Assembly (NCBI GenBank): GCA_001799845.1
Contig: MGUG01000005.1
Span: 43,662-107,661, forward strand
Length of the DNA: 64,000 nt
Source of the DNA: Elusimicrobia bacterium GWC2_64_44
GTDB lineage: Bacteria; Elusimicrobiota; Elusimicrobia; Elusimicrobiales; UBA9959
Direction: 5' to 3'
Position numbers and translations under genes: made by a program. Shown here in pieces: positions 7,521 through 16,108 of this stretch (the first letter of the stretch is position 1; each line of letters opens with the position of its first letter). The notes below the pieces were generated by a model that did not search any database, was not told where the DNA came from, and worked only from the letters and a program-made list of their open reading frames with translations.

Positions 7521-8585
7521 ATGTCTCTTGAAACAGAAGCCGAAAGGGTCCGCGCGCGGCGGAAGGCCGCCGGCCTGGAAGGGCTGGTGCGCGGCCTTGA
7601 GTTCGCCGTAATAAACGTACAGCCGGAGCTGCAGGCCGACGCCGCGGAAGAGTTGCTGCGCACTACGGGCCACTTCTGCCGCCAGGCCTATGAGGACGAG
7701 GATCACCGCGACTTCGTGCTGAGCACCCCGGGCTCGGCGGACCTGGTAGTCAGGTCGCGCCGGCGCGGCAAGAACCCGTTCGGCGGCGTCAACAGCCGCC
7801 GCCTGACCGCCAGGCTGCCGGACACGCGCCTGGAAACCTTCGTCTTTCTCGTCGAAGATCTGCCCAGGTACGCCGCCATCCAGAGGGGCCGCGGAATAAA
7901 GTTCCTGACCCCCCGCGTCGTGGAGAACGACAAGTATTTCTTTATCCAGACGCCGCCGTCCGCCTATACCGGCAATTCTACCGGCTTCGTGCAGTGGAAG
8001 GGCGCGGCGCGCGATTTCCTGCACAGCGGCGCGCGGGAACTGCCGCGGCCGGTCAAACCGGACCTGCCTTACCTTAAGAACATCGGCTGCCTGGACCACG
8101 CAGCCACCCGCGTCACGGCGGAGAACCGCGACCGGGCCATGCTGGAGTTCATGGACCTGACCGGTTACAACTTCGAGTTCGCCGTATACGTGGAGGAGCT
8201 GAACTCCATCACCAACGTCACGCGTGTGACGGAGACGGATTTCGCGCTGGTCTTCACGTCGGGTATAAAGCCCTTCGTCGACGAGGCCTCCTCCGGCCCG
8301 ACGGAGAAGTTCGTGCACCTCTACGGGGCCCGCACCCACCACCTGGCCTTCGACACGGAGAACATAGAAGACACTTTCGCCGCGCTGGCGCGCGACGGCA
8401 TGAAATACCTCATCGAGCTGGTGGGATCCGAGCAGGAAGGCCTGAAGCAGACCTTCACCGTACCTTCGAGGAACACCTTTCTCGTCAATGAATACATCCA
8501 CAGGTACGGGGACTTCGACGGCTTCTTCACCAGGAGCAACGTCACGGCCCTCACCCGGGCCTCGGGGAATATCCCCAACGATTAA
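7521..8585 (+). CDS. 4-hydroxyphenylpyruvate dioxygenase-like VOC dioxygenase
   Basis: A 354-residue protein with two VOC domains, the architecture and length of 4-hydroxyphenylpyruvate dioxygenase. The three Fe(II) ligands fit the family pattern: His in GCLDHAATRV, His in RTHHLAFDTENI and Glu in VNEYIHRYGDFDGFF. The usual HPPD C-terminal GFGEGN is replaced by FDGFFTRSNVTAL, so a related alpha-keto-acid dioxygenase is possible. HPPDs make homogentisate from 4-hydroxyphenylpyruvate. The DUF1428 gene starts 36 nt downstream and is probably in the same transcript. No homogentisate pathway gene is in the window. Confidence 0.75.
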   Translation: MSLETEAERVRARRKAAGLEGLVRGLEFAVINVQPELQADAAEELLRTTGHFCRQAYEDEDHRDFVLSTPGSADLVVRSRRRGKNPFGGVNSRRLTARLPDTRLETFVFLVEDLPRYAAIQRGRGIKFLTPRVVENDKYFFIQTPPSAYTGNSTGFVQWKGAARDFLHSGARELPRPVKPDLPYLKNIGCLDHAATRVTAENRDRAMLEFMDLTGYNFEFAVYVEELNSITNVTRVTETDFALVFTSGIKPFVDEASSGPTEKFVHLYGARTHHLAFDTENIEDTFAALARDGMKYLIELVGSEQEGLKQTFTVPSRNTFLVNEYIHRYGDFDGFFTRSNVTALTRASGNIPND

Positions 8586-8620
8586 GATCCGCGGAACATT
8601 AAAGAGAGCAGGGAGGAAAC

Positions 8621-8974
8621 ATGTCTTACGTCGACGGTTACGTGCTGGCGGTCCCCAAAAAGAAGCTTGCGGCTTACCGCGTAATGGCCAGGCAAGGCGA
8701 GAAGGCCTGGCGCAAGCACGGAGTGCTGGACTATAAGGAATGCTCGGGCGACGACCTGAAGCCCAAGTGGGGCGTTCCGTTCACGCGCATGATGAAATGC
8801 CGCCCCGGCGAAACGGTGGTCTTCTCTTTCATCGTCTATAAATCCCGCGCCCACCGGGACCGGGTCAACGCCAAGGTGATGAAGGACATGGAGAAGATGC
8901 CCATGCCAAAGGACGTGCCCTTCGACATGAAGCGCATGGTCTACGGCGGGTTCAAGACGCTGGTCGGGGATTAG
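8621..8974 (+). CDS. DUF1428 (YbaA-like) protein
   Basis: A 117-residue protein beginning MSYVDGYVLAVPKKKLAAYR, the hallmark of DUF1428. The family motif continues through WGVPFTRMMKCRPGETVVFSFIVYKSRAHRD and ends near MVYGGFKTLV. The fold is a ferredoxin-like alpha/beta dimer with no known enzyme activity. The gene has a good gcagggaggaaac Shine-Dalgarno and follows the dioxygenase gene by 36 nt. Confidence 0.9.
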   Translation: MSYVDGYVLAVPKKKLAAYRVMARQGEKAWRKHGVLDYKECSGDDLKPKWGVPFTRMMKCRPGETVVFSFIVYKSRAHRDRVNAKVMKDMEKMPMPKDVPFDMKRMVYGGFKTLVGD

Positions 8975-9024
8975 CTCGCGCCGCGAACTTTTTCCGTAAG
9001 CCGCGATACCCGGGAGGAAGGGTT

Positions 9025-9435
9025 ATGAAGCGACGAACGCTGTTTCTCGGTGCGCTGCTGCTCTTATGCGGCTGCGCCACCACGGCAAATTATAAGAAGG
9101 TGGTGGGTTCCTGGGTGGGCGCTGACGCGGAGACCCTGGTAAGCGCCTGGGGCTACCCGTCGCGGACTTTCGAGGCGCCCAACGGCAACACCGTCTACGA
9201 ATACTCCAACAGCGAGACCTACCAGACTTCCAGGCACACTATCTACACCTACGACCCGCAGACGCGCACCGGGTTCGCCACCACCCACGGCGGCGACACG
9301 CTCACCTTCCACTGCCGGACCTTCTTCGAGGTGAACGGCGGGAAGAAGGTGGTGAAGGCCAGCTTCAAGGGCAATTCCTGCAAGGCCACGGCGCCCGAAG
9401 AAACCCCGGGCGCTGAGCGGGGCCTCAAAAGATAA
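9025..9435 (+). CDS. Small outer-envelope lipoprotein
   Basis: A 136-residue protein with a lipoprotein signal peptide (LLLLCGC, lipidated Cys at residue 17). The mature part starts with WVGADAETLVSAWGYPSRTFEAPNGNTVYEY, a motif seen in SmpA/OmlA-like small lipoproteins where 'G.p.e.lv..wG.P' recurs. A Tyr/Thr-rich stretch and one Cys pair (HCRTFF, NSCKA) follow. Its last 11 bases overlap the end of the convergent outer-membrane protein gene. Confidence 0.8.
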   Translation: MKRRTLFLGALLLLCGCATTANYKKVVGSWVGADAETLVSAWGYPSRTFEAPNGNTVYEYSNSETYQTSRHTIYTYDPQTRTGFATTHGGDTLTFHCRTFFEVNGGKKVVKASFKGNSCKATAPEETPGAERGLKR

Positions 9436-9880
9436 TTCTGAAACCCGCGGCCGCGCTCAGGCGGAACTCGGTGTCGGGCAGCAGGTCCATGATCGGGGCC
9501 AGCTCGAGGAAAGCGGTAAAGCGCACGTCCTTGAAGAAGTACTGCAGGCCCACCGGGAAACGTGCGCCCAGCCGCGATTTATCCTCCAGCTTTATACTGC
9601 CCCCTACGCCGTAGTAGACCGGCAGGCTGCCTTCCTTGGGCGAGAAGACGTCGCGCTTGTACCAGAGCCGGTCGGCGTGAAAGCTCAGCTTGTCCTCTCC
9701 GGTGGTGGACCAGGCCAGGGCCGCGTCCATGGCCCCGCCGCCGGCCAGGTCCATCTTGCCGCTGAGGCCAGTAGGCTCGCCGACGATAACTCCCAGCTCG
9801 TACTTCTGCGCCGCCGAAGCGCCAGCCGGCGCGGCCGCGCAAAGCGCCGCGCCCAGGCATATAAGGCATGACTTTTTCAT
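9425..9880 (-). CDS. Small outer-membrane beta-barrel protein
   Basis: A 151-residue protein with a signal peptide (MKKSCLICLGAALCAAAPAGASA) and alternating amphipathic beta strands ending in the aromatic terminus GFRIIF, as expected for a barrel recognised by BamA. GVIVGEPTGLSGKMDL resembles a recurring N-terminal strand pair in small, uncharacterised outer-membrane proteins. No function can be assigned. It converges with the lipoprotein gene and lies upstream of no obvious partner. Confidence 0.7.
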   Translation of the reverse strand: MKKSCLICLGAALCAAAPAGASAAQKYELGVIVGEPTGLSGKMDLAGGGAMDAALAWSTTGEDKLSFHADRLWYKRDVFSPKEGSLPVYYGVGGSIKLEDKSRLGARFPVGLQYFFKDVRFTAFLELAPIMDLLPDTEFRLSAAAGFRIIF

Positions 9881-9937
9881 GTTCCCCCCTGATCTAACTA
9901 GCTAAAAATCTTACGTCATCTTTTCGCCGGCGCCCTT

Positions 9938-10183
9938 TCAGCCCCCTGAGAAAGGGGACATGAGGGTGATACGGTCGCCGTCGGAGATGGGGGCGTCCCA
10001 GTCCACGAACTTGTCGTTGACGGCGGCTTTGGAAATGTTGGTGGTGAGCGGGATGGCCTTGTTCGTTTGCAGCTCGTGCAGCAGCTCGCGGGCGGTGGCG
10101 GCCTCGGTCTCGTAAGGGTCGTTCTGTATGCCGCGCCGCTCGCCTATCAGGGCGAAGTAGCGCACGGTGATCTTTTTCTTCAT
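9938..10183 (-). CDS. moaD: MoaD/ThiS-family sulfur carrier
   Basis: An 81-residue ubiquitin-fold protein beginning KKITVRYFALIGERRG and ending SPFSGG. The C-terminal Gly-Gly is the residue pair that an E1-like enzyme adenylates and thiolates. MoaD donates sulfur for molybdopterin synthesis. Its ATG overlaps the stop of the xanthine dehydrogenase large subunit (ATGA), and the MoeB-like E1 lies at the head of the same operon. The context supports molybdenum-cofactor supply rather than thiamine synthesis. No MoaE is present in the window. Confidence 0.85.
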   Translation of the reverse strand: MKKKITVRYFALIGERRGIQNDPYETEAATARELLHELQTNKAIPLTTNISKAAVNDKFVDWDAPISDGDRITLMSPFSGG

Positions 10184-12438
10184 TTCCCCTCCTCAGGGCC
10201 GTGCAGGTACATGAAGGCCCGCTCCGGCGTGATCGGCAGCGGCGGGATGGGTTTGTCCTTGCGCACGCCGCGCAGCGCGTCCACCAGGGCGAGGTAAGCC
10301 CCTAGGCCGTGCACCAGCGGCGGCTCGCCGATGGCCTTGGAATTGCAGACGGCGTAAGGATTGGACGAGTCCTTAAGCAGCGTGACCTCGAACCTGGCGG
10401 GGACGAACTTGATGTCCGGCACCTTGTAGCAGTTCACCCCGGTCAGCACGCGGCCGTCGGGGGCGTAGCGGAGCTGCTCCATGGTGGCCCAGCCCATGCC
10501 CTGCACCACGGCGCCCTGCACCTGGCCCAGGTCTATCTCGGGAGACAGGGATTCCCCGGCGTCCTGCACCACCTCGACGGCTTCCACCGTATAGGTGCCG
10601 CGGAGGAGATCCAGGTTCACCTCGGTCAGCGAGGCGCCGTAGCTGTAGTAGGCGAAGGGGCGGCCCTGCTCGGTCTCGACGCTGTAATGCAGGTTGGGCG
10701 TGGCGTAGAAGGCGTGCTCGGAGAGGTCCACGCGCGCCCACTGCGCGGCCGCGGCCAGTTTCTCCCAGGTCATCACGGGGCCCTTTTCCCCGACGCAGAC
10801 CGCCCCGCCGCAGATGGAGACGCCGGCGGGGTCGTCGCAGCTCAGGTGGCGGGCCGCGAACTCGAGCAGGCGCTCGCGCAGCTTTTCACAGGCCAGCTTG
10901 GTGGCCATGCCGTTGAGGTCCGCCCCGGTGCTGGCGGAAGTGGGCGAGGCGTTGGGGATGCGGGAAGTGTTGGTGGTATCGACGCGGACCCGGTCCACGG
11001 GAATGCCCAGCGTCCGGGCCGCCACTATGCGGATCTTGGCGTTGACGCCCTGGCCCATCTCCACGGCGCCGGTGCTCACCGAAACGCTGCCGTCGACGTA
11101 GATATTGACCAGCGCGCTGGCCTGATTGAGCGCGGTCTGCGCGAAAGAGATGCCGAAGCAGACCGGCACCACGGCCAGGCCCTTTTTGTTATCGGTGTGG
11201 GCCGCATTGTAGGCCGAGACCGCCGCGCGGCGCGCGGCTATGCCGGCCTGCTTATCCAGCGTGTCCCAGCAGCGCACGGCGTTCACGCCGGAAAGTTCCA
11301 CGCCGTAGGGCAGGGTGTCGCCGTCGCGCAGCAGGTTGCGGCGCTTCAGCTCCTCCGGCGTCACACCCATCAGTTCGGCCGCGTGGGTGAGCGCCGCCTC
11401 TATGGCCAGCGTCCCCTGCGGCACGCCGAAGCCGCGGAAGGCGTTGTTGGGCGGTATATTGGTGCGGCAGCTGACGCCTGAGACCCGCAGGCTCGGGATA
11501 TTGTAGGAGCCGCTGACGTGCAGGATAGACCGCCCGAGAACCGCGGGAGAGATGTCCGCGCAGGCCCCGGCGTGCTGGTAGAGGTCTATCTCGTAAGCCA
11601 GGATCTTCCCCTCGCCGTCGAGGCCCAGCTTGTAATCGTATTCGTAGGCGTGGCGCTTGCCGGTGGTGGCTATGTCCTCGTTGCGTGAGAGCGCAAGCTT
11701 CACCGGGCGCTTGAGCAGGTAAGCGGCCATGGCCGGGGCCGTTATCCAGACGGCCGTGGACTCCTTGCCGCCGAAGCCGCCGCCCAGGCGGCGGATGTCG
11801 AGCTCCACCTTGTGCATGGGGATGCCAAGCACTTCGGCGAGGTGGTGGTGGAAAGCCCCGGGAGACTGGGCGCTGGCGTGCACCTTAATGGTGTCGTGCT
11901 CTCCGGGCACAGCCAGCGCGCGCTGCGTCTCGAAATAGAAATGTTCCTGCGGGCCGCTGGCGAGTTTGCCCTGCGCCACGTATTTGCACCGGGCGTAGGC
12001 GCCGGCCAGGTCGCCGGTCACGCGCTCGCGGCGCTTGCCGTGGATCAGGCCTTTAGCCGCGGCCTCGCGCGGGCTGAAGACAGCCGGGAGCGGCTCAATG
12101 TCGGCCTGTATGAACTTCAGCGCCAGGAGGGCGGCGCGCCGGGACTCCGCCACTACCAGCGCTATGGGCTGGCCTATATATTCCACGCTGTCCACGGCCA
12201 GCAGGGGCTGGTCCTTCAGGATGTGCCCCACCTGGTTGAGGCCTGGCACGTCTTTGTGCGTGTAGACGGCGGCCACGCCGGGGGCCGCGGCGGCTTTGGA
12301 AACGTCCAGAGATCTTATCTTGCCGCGGGCCACGGGCGAGGTGAAGAGCACCGCGTGCAGACAGCCCTCCGGCGCGGGGATATCGTCGATGAAGCGCGAG
12401 GTGCCGCGCACGTGCATCAGCATGTCTTCGTTCTTCAT
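10180..12438 (-). CDS. xdhB: Xanthine dehydrogenase molybdenum-binding subunit
   Basis: A 752-residue member of the xanthine oxidase large-subunit family, about the usual length. RGTSRFIDDIPAPEGCLH begins the a/b-hammerhead domain. The Mo-cofactor core motifs follow: GGGFGGKE, AFRGFGVPQG and VVQGMGWATMEQL. KAIGEPP carries the catalytic Glu that activates the Mo-bound water. These enzymes hydroxylate purines or related N-heterocycles; the exact substrate cannot be read from sequence. It overlaps the small subunit upstream (4 nt) and moaD downstream (4 nt), showing tight translational coupling. Confidence 0.93.
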   Translation of the reverse strand: MKNEDMLMHVRGTSRFIDDIPAPEGCLHAVLFTSPVARGKIRSLDVSKAAAAPGVAAVYTHKDVPGLNQVGHILKDQPLLAVDSVEYIGQPIALVVAESRRAALLALKFIQADIEPLPAVFSPREAAAKGLIHGKRRERVTGDLAGAYARCKYVAQGKLASGPQEHFYFETQRALAVPGEHDTIKVHASAQSPGAFHHHLAEVLGIPMHKVELDIRRLGGGFGGKESTAVWITAPAMAAYLLKRPVKLALSRNEDIATTGKRHAYEYDYKLGLDGEGKILAYEIDLYQHAGACADISPAVLGRSILHVSGSYNIPSLRVSGVSCRTNIPPNNAFRGFGVPQGTLAIEAALTHAAELMGVTPEELKRRNLLRDGDTLPYGVELSGVNAVRCWDTLDKQAGIAARRAAVSAYNAAHTDNKKGLAVVPVCFGISFAQTALNQASALVNIYVDGSVSVSTGAVEMGQGVNAKIRIVAARTLGIPVDRVRVDTTNTSRIPNASPTSASTGADLNGMATKLACEKLRERLLEFAARHLSCDDPAGVSICGGAVCVGEKGPVMTWEKLAAAAQWARVDLSEHAFYATPNLHYSVETEQGRPFAYYSYGASLTEVNLDLLRGTYTVEAVEVVQDAGESLSPEIDLGQVQGAVVQGMGWATMEQLRYAPDGRVLTGVNCYKVPDIKFVPARFEVTLLKDSSNPYAVCNSKAIGEPPLVHGLGAYLALVDALRGVRKDKPIPPLPITPERAFMYLHGPEEGK

Positions 12439-13829
12439 ACGGCCTCCCCCGCCGCTGCGGTACTGGCGAAATGCGCGCGCACCAGCTGCCCGAGCAAAAG
12501 CTTCTTGTAGGCCGCCGAGCCGCGGATGTCGTCTATCGGCCTGGCCTCGCCTTCGGCCGCCCTGGCGAGGGCCTCTACAGTTTCAGCGTCCAGCTTTTGG
12601 CCTTTGAAAGACTCCGTGTTCAGGAGCAGCGGCACCTCGGCTACGCCGCCGGCGGAGAGCTTCAGGTCGGTTATCGCGCCGCCGGGCCCGGTAGTCAGCA
12701 GCAGCGCGGAGTTAACAGCCGCGGTGTCGAGCGTGGCACGGTTCGAGATCTTTTCGAAATGGTAGCGGGCGCCCTCCGGCAGCAGGGGAATAACTATCTC
12801 GCTGACCAGTTCGCTGCAGCCCAGGTCGGTCTTCTTGTAGCTGAGGTAGAACTTGGAGAGCGGCACTTCCCGCCTGCCGCCAGTACCCGTAATGACCATC
12901 CGCGCGTCGAGCGCGAGCAGTATGACGGTGGCGTCGCCTATGGGCGAGGCGTTGACCACGTTGCCGGCCAGGGTAGCTTTGTTGCGCAGTATGGCCGAGG
13001 AATGCCTCAGGAAATCTTTCTCGAGGGCCGGAAAATGCAGCAGCACCTCCGGCGACAGGCGGAACTCCTCTATGGTGACGGCCCCGCCCACGCGCAGCAC
13101 GCCGCCGTCGATCTTGATGTAGTTCAGGTCCGGACGCCTGGACAGGAAGCAGAGCTCGCTGTCGATGAGCTGCCCGGGTTTCTGGACGAAGAGGTCCGTG
13201 CCGCCGGCCACCAGCACGGCGTTCCCGCCCGCCGCCGCCGGTTCGGCCTCAAGCCGGGCGAGGCGCGCCGGGATCTCTTTGAAATAGGCCGGCACTACTC
13301 CGGCGGCTGCCAGCTCCCCCAGGCGCTTGGCCGGGGGCAGGTCCATCTTGGCCAGGCTCGCGCACAGGGCGCGCGCCGCGTTGCGGATGGAGACGTAGCC
13401 GGTGCAGCGGCAGATATTGCCGTCCAGCGCGTCTACCGCGCCTTCGTAAGAAAGTTTTTTGGCCCCGAGGCAGAAGCCGGTGAGCGACAGCACTATGCCG
13501 GGCGTGCAGAAGCCGCACTGCGAGGCGCTGTGCTCGACGATAAGCTTCTGCACCAGCGTCAGCTCCGCTCCGGAGAGGCCTTCCACGGTGACCACATGGC
13601 AGCCGTCGACATCCCCGATAGGCAGCAGGCAGGAGGCGCAGGCCTTGTACGAAACGGCGCCATCGGCCCCGCGGCGTCCCACCAGCACGGTACACGCGCC
13701 GCATTCCCCCTCGCGGCAGGCTTCCTTGGTGCCCGACAGGCAGCTGACATCGCGGACGAACTCCAGCACCGTCAGGCCTGGGCGTTCGCCGGTGCTTATA
13801 AGCCGCTCGTTAAGGATGAAACTGGTCAT
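12435..13829 (-). CDS. xdhA: Xanthine dehydrogenase FeS/FAD subunit
   Basis: A 464-residue fusion of an N-terminal two-[2Fe-2S] module and a C-terminal CO-dehydrogenase-type FAD domain. The plant-type cluster ligands are in ACREGECGACTVL and CASC. The second cluster is in SQCGFCTPGIVLS and NICRCTGY. The FAD domain begins near VLVAGGTDLFVQKPGQ and includes ATLAGNVVNASPIGDATVILLAL. It passes electrons from molybdenum to NAD or another acceptor. It ends in a 4-nt overlap with the Mo subunit and starts 22 nt after the moeB stop. Confidence 0.93.
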   Translation of the reverse strand: MTSFILNERLISTGERPGLTVLEFVRDVSCLSGTKEACREGECGACTVLVGRRGADGAVSYKACASCLLPIGDVDGCHVVTVEGLSGAELTLVQKLIVEHSASQCGFCTPGIVLSLTGFCLGAKKLSYEGAVDALDGNICRCTGYVSIRNAARALCASLAKMDLPPAKRLGELAAAGVVPAYFKEIPARLARLEAEPAAAGGNAVLVAGGTDLFVQKPGQLIDSELCFLSRRPDLNYIKIDGGVLRVGGAVTIEEFRLSPEVLLHFPALEKDFLRHSSAILRNKATLAGNVVNASPIGDATVILLALDARMVITGTGGRREVPLSKFYLSYKKTDLGCSELVSEIVIPLLPEGARYHFEKISNRATLDTAAVNSALLLTTGPGGAITDLKLSAGGVAEVPLLLNTESFKGQKLDAETVEALARAAEGEARPIDDIRGSAAYKKLLLGQLVRAHFASTAAAGEAV

Positions 13830-13851
13830 TTATACCTCTTTGACCGGCGCG

Positions 13852-14637
13852 TCAGGCCGGCTTCAGAAATTCGAAATTCCGCCTGCCGCAGCAGGAGCAG
13901 TCCGGCTTGCGCTCCGCGGCAACCGGGGAGGCCGTGCCGCGCCAGATATCCAGAGTGTGGAGTTTATGGCCTTCGTACGGCGCGCCGGTCAGGATCTTGA
14001 TGGCCTCGGTCACCTGCAGCGACGCTACCCAGACCGCGGCCGCGTTGAGCACGCCGAAAGCGTCGCAGGTAGGCAGGCGGCCGCCGGCCGGCGGCAGTTC
14101 GAAGAGGCAGCGCAGGCAGGGCCCGACGCCCGGCCGCACCGCCAGCACCATGCCGTCCACGCCCAGCACGCCGCCATAGACCCAGGGCTTGCCGGCCTTC
14201 ACGGCGGCGTCGTTGAGCAGGAAACGCGTCTCGAAATTATCGGCCCCGTCTATCACCAGGTCGGCCCGCCCGACCAGCTCTTCGATATTCCCGGCGGTAA
14301 CGTTGACCACTACGGGCTCTATCTTTATCTCCGGGTTTATCGCGCGCAGGCGGCGCGCTGCGGCCTCGGCTTTGGGCGCGCGCGCCTTAACATCGTTCTC
14401 GTCGTAAAGGATCTGGGTGGGAAGGTTGAAGAGCTGGACGAAGTCCCGGTCGGCGACTATCAGCCGGCCTATCCCGGCGCGGGCCAGCAGCATGGCCTGG
14501 GCGCTGCCGAGGGAGCCGCAGCCCAGCACCAGGACAGAACTGCGGGCCAGCTTATGCTGGCCCGCTGCTCCGATAAGGCTGAGCGCCTCATGCCGCGCGT
14601 AGCGCTCTCCTCCCGGGGAAGGGGTGTCGGCGGGCAT
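13852..14637 (-). CDS. moeB: MoeB/ThiF-family E1-like adenylyltransferase
   Basis: A 261-residue protein with the ATP-binding Rossmann motif VLVLGCGSLGSAQAMLLARAG, the catalytic DRDFVQLFNLPTQ segment, IDGADNFETRFLLND, and a Cys-rich C-terminus (CLRCLF, CSCCGRR) that supplies Zn ligands. This family adenylates the C-terminal Gly of MoaD or ThiS. Because moaD is the last gene of the same operon and xanthine dehydrogenase lies between, a molybdopterin role is the best reading. No rhodanese domain is fused. Confidence 0.88.
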   Translation of the reverse strand: MPADTPSPGGERYARHEALSLIGAAGQHKLARSSVLVLGCGSLGSAQAMLLARAGIGRLIVADRDFVQLFNLPTQILYDENDVKARAPKAEAAARRLRAINPEIKIEPVVVNVTAGNIEELVGRADLVIDGADNFETRFLLNDAAVKAGKPWVYGGVLGVDGMVLAVRPGVGPCLRCLFELPPAGGRLPTCDAFGVLNAAAVWVASLQVTEAIKILTGAPYEGHKLHTLDIWRGTASPVAAERKPDCSCCGRRNFEFLKPA

Positions 14638-14648
14638 GAACCGGTCTC

Positions 14649-15947
14649 TTAGAAAGTGAAACCCATGCCGACTATGAACTTGGCGCCGCTCAGGGTGATC
14701 GTGTCCTCTTCGCCGGAGATGCCGCGGTCGAACATGATATGGTTCAGCTCGTAGCGCAGCTCCGTGACGATCTGGAAGTTCTTGCCGGCCTTGAAGCGGG
14801 CGCCTATCGGCACGCGGAACATGAAGCCGACGCCCATATCTTCCACCGGGCGGCTGAAGATGGAAGAGTTGGTGAAACCCTTGGCGTACGGCAGCGTTAT
14901 GGTATTCAGCGAGAGGCCGAGGCCGAGGCCGAAGTACGGGTCCACCTTGGGGGTGGGGATGCGCAGCAGCAGGTCGCCGCTGATGCCGAAGGTCTTTACG
15001 GTGGCGTAGTCGTTGGAACTGAAGGTGACATTGCCGCCGGACAGGCCGTTAAGGGCCCAGGCCGCGGTCTGCGCCTTTATATTGCGCTTCTCATAGGACA
15101 GCTCCAGGTCGCCGCCGACCGGGCCGTTGCCGAAGCCGCCTACGCGGAAGGCTATCGGGCCGGCGCCTTCGGTGAGCAGCTTGTCGAAGCGGACCGTGCG
15201 GAAATCCCTATTGGTCACAAAGGAGTCAACCTTGATGCCGAGGTCATTGGTGTAGGTATTATTGAGGGTGATATTGGCGTTGCTATTGTAGAACTCCAGC
15301 GCCATGTTGGGCGAGCCGAAGCCCATGAAGATGTCGAAGAAGCCGTAGGCGAACTCGCCGCGCGGGGCGCGCTGGGCCGGGGCGGGGGCCTGGTAGGGCT
15401 GCTGATACGAGGGCTGCTGGTAGGCCTGCGGCTGGACCGGCGCCGGCGCGGGAGCGGTGGCCGCGTCGCCTATCCAGTCCTTCTTCAGCGTGACCTGAGA
15501 GGCGCCTATGGCCTGCGCGGTCTCGGTCTTGATCAGGCGGGCGTTAACCTCTATCTGGCCGGCCTGCATCTCCACCAGGGTGCCGGTAACGATGGCTTCC
15601 ACGCCTAAAACCTTGCCCAGCTGCTGCGCGCTGGAGGCGTCTATGGTGCCGGAGGCCTGGAGCTTCAGCTCGGCCATGACCTTGTCCAGCACGGAGCGCT
15701 CGATGATCTCGAACTTGTGCATATTGATCATCTTGATCGTCAGGCGCTCGGAGATGACAGAGCCGTCCTTGGCTGCGGCGCGGCCGTCGGCGTAGGAGAA
15801 GGGGATGATGGCTATCTTCTTGCCCTGCACGGAAACGCCGGCCTCGGTTATTTCCCTGGCCAGCAGGCTGTAATTATCCTCGGCGTAGGCTCCGGCCGCG
15901 CAGGCCAGCAGCAGAACAGCGGCAAGTGTTTTGGCAATATTTTTCAT
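14649..15947 (-). CDS. CsgG/FlgO-like domain fused to an outer-membrane barrel
   Basis: A 432-residue protein with a signal peptide (MKNIAKTLAAVLLLACAAGAYA). Residues about 25-165 match the CsgG/FlgO fold: KIAIIPFSYADG, ISERLTIKMINMHKFEIIERSVLDKVMAEL and GVEAIVTGTLVE. A Pro/Gln/Ala linker (YQQPSYQQPYQAPAPAQ) separates this from a beta-rich C-terminus of about 230 residues ending KFIVGMGFTF, a barrel signature. It lies 11 nt upstream of moeB, so it may share that transcript, although the function is unrelated. CsgG domains can form secretion pores or regulate curli. The role here is unknown. Confidence 0.75.
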   Translation of the reverse strand: MKNIAKTLAAVLLLACAAGAYAEDNYSLLAREITEAGVSVQGKKIAIIPFSYADGRAAAKDGSVISERLTIKMINMHKFEIIERSVLDKVMAELKLQASGTIDASSAQQLGKVLGVEAIVTGTLVEMQAGQIEVNARLIKTETAQAIGASQVTLKKDWIGDAATAPAPAPVQPQAYQQPSYQQPYQAPAPAQRAPRGEFAYGFFDIFMGFGSPNMALEFYNSNANITLNNTYTNDLGIKVDSFVTNRDFRTVRFDKLLTEGAGPIAFRVGGFGNGPVGGDLELSYEKRNIKAQTAAWALNGLSGGNVTFSSNDYATVKTFGISGDLLLRIPTPKVDPYFGLGLGLSLNTITLPYAKGFTNSSIFSRPVEDMGVGFMFRVPIGARFKAGKNFQIVTELRYELNHIMFDRGISGEEDTITLSGAKFIVGMGFTF

Positions 15948-16108
15948 GCAGTTATTTCCTCACGTTCCAACGGTCGTTTCAGGATCTTGCGGGCGGCAGG
16001 CGGTATTTACACATGCCCGGCCCTGTACGGCCCCCCGGGGCGGCACCCTACAATACAGTTATATCATATTCGGGTTTAATGGGGGTAGACTTACCCCGCC
16101 CGCCCCGC

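Noticed and set aside
10309-11481. Large plus-strand ORF within the xanthine dehydrogenase gene
   Set aside because: It is the reverse-frame shadow of a clearly recognised enzyme and has no domain or ribosome-binding site; the same applies to most long opposite-strand ORFs in this GC-rich sequence.
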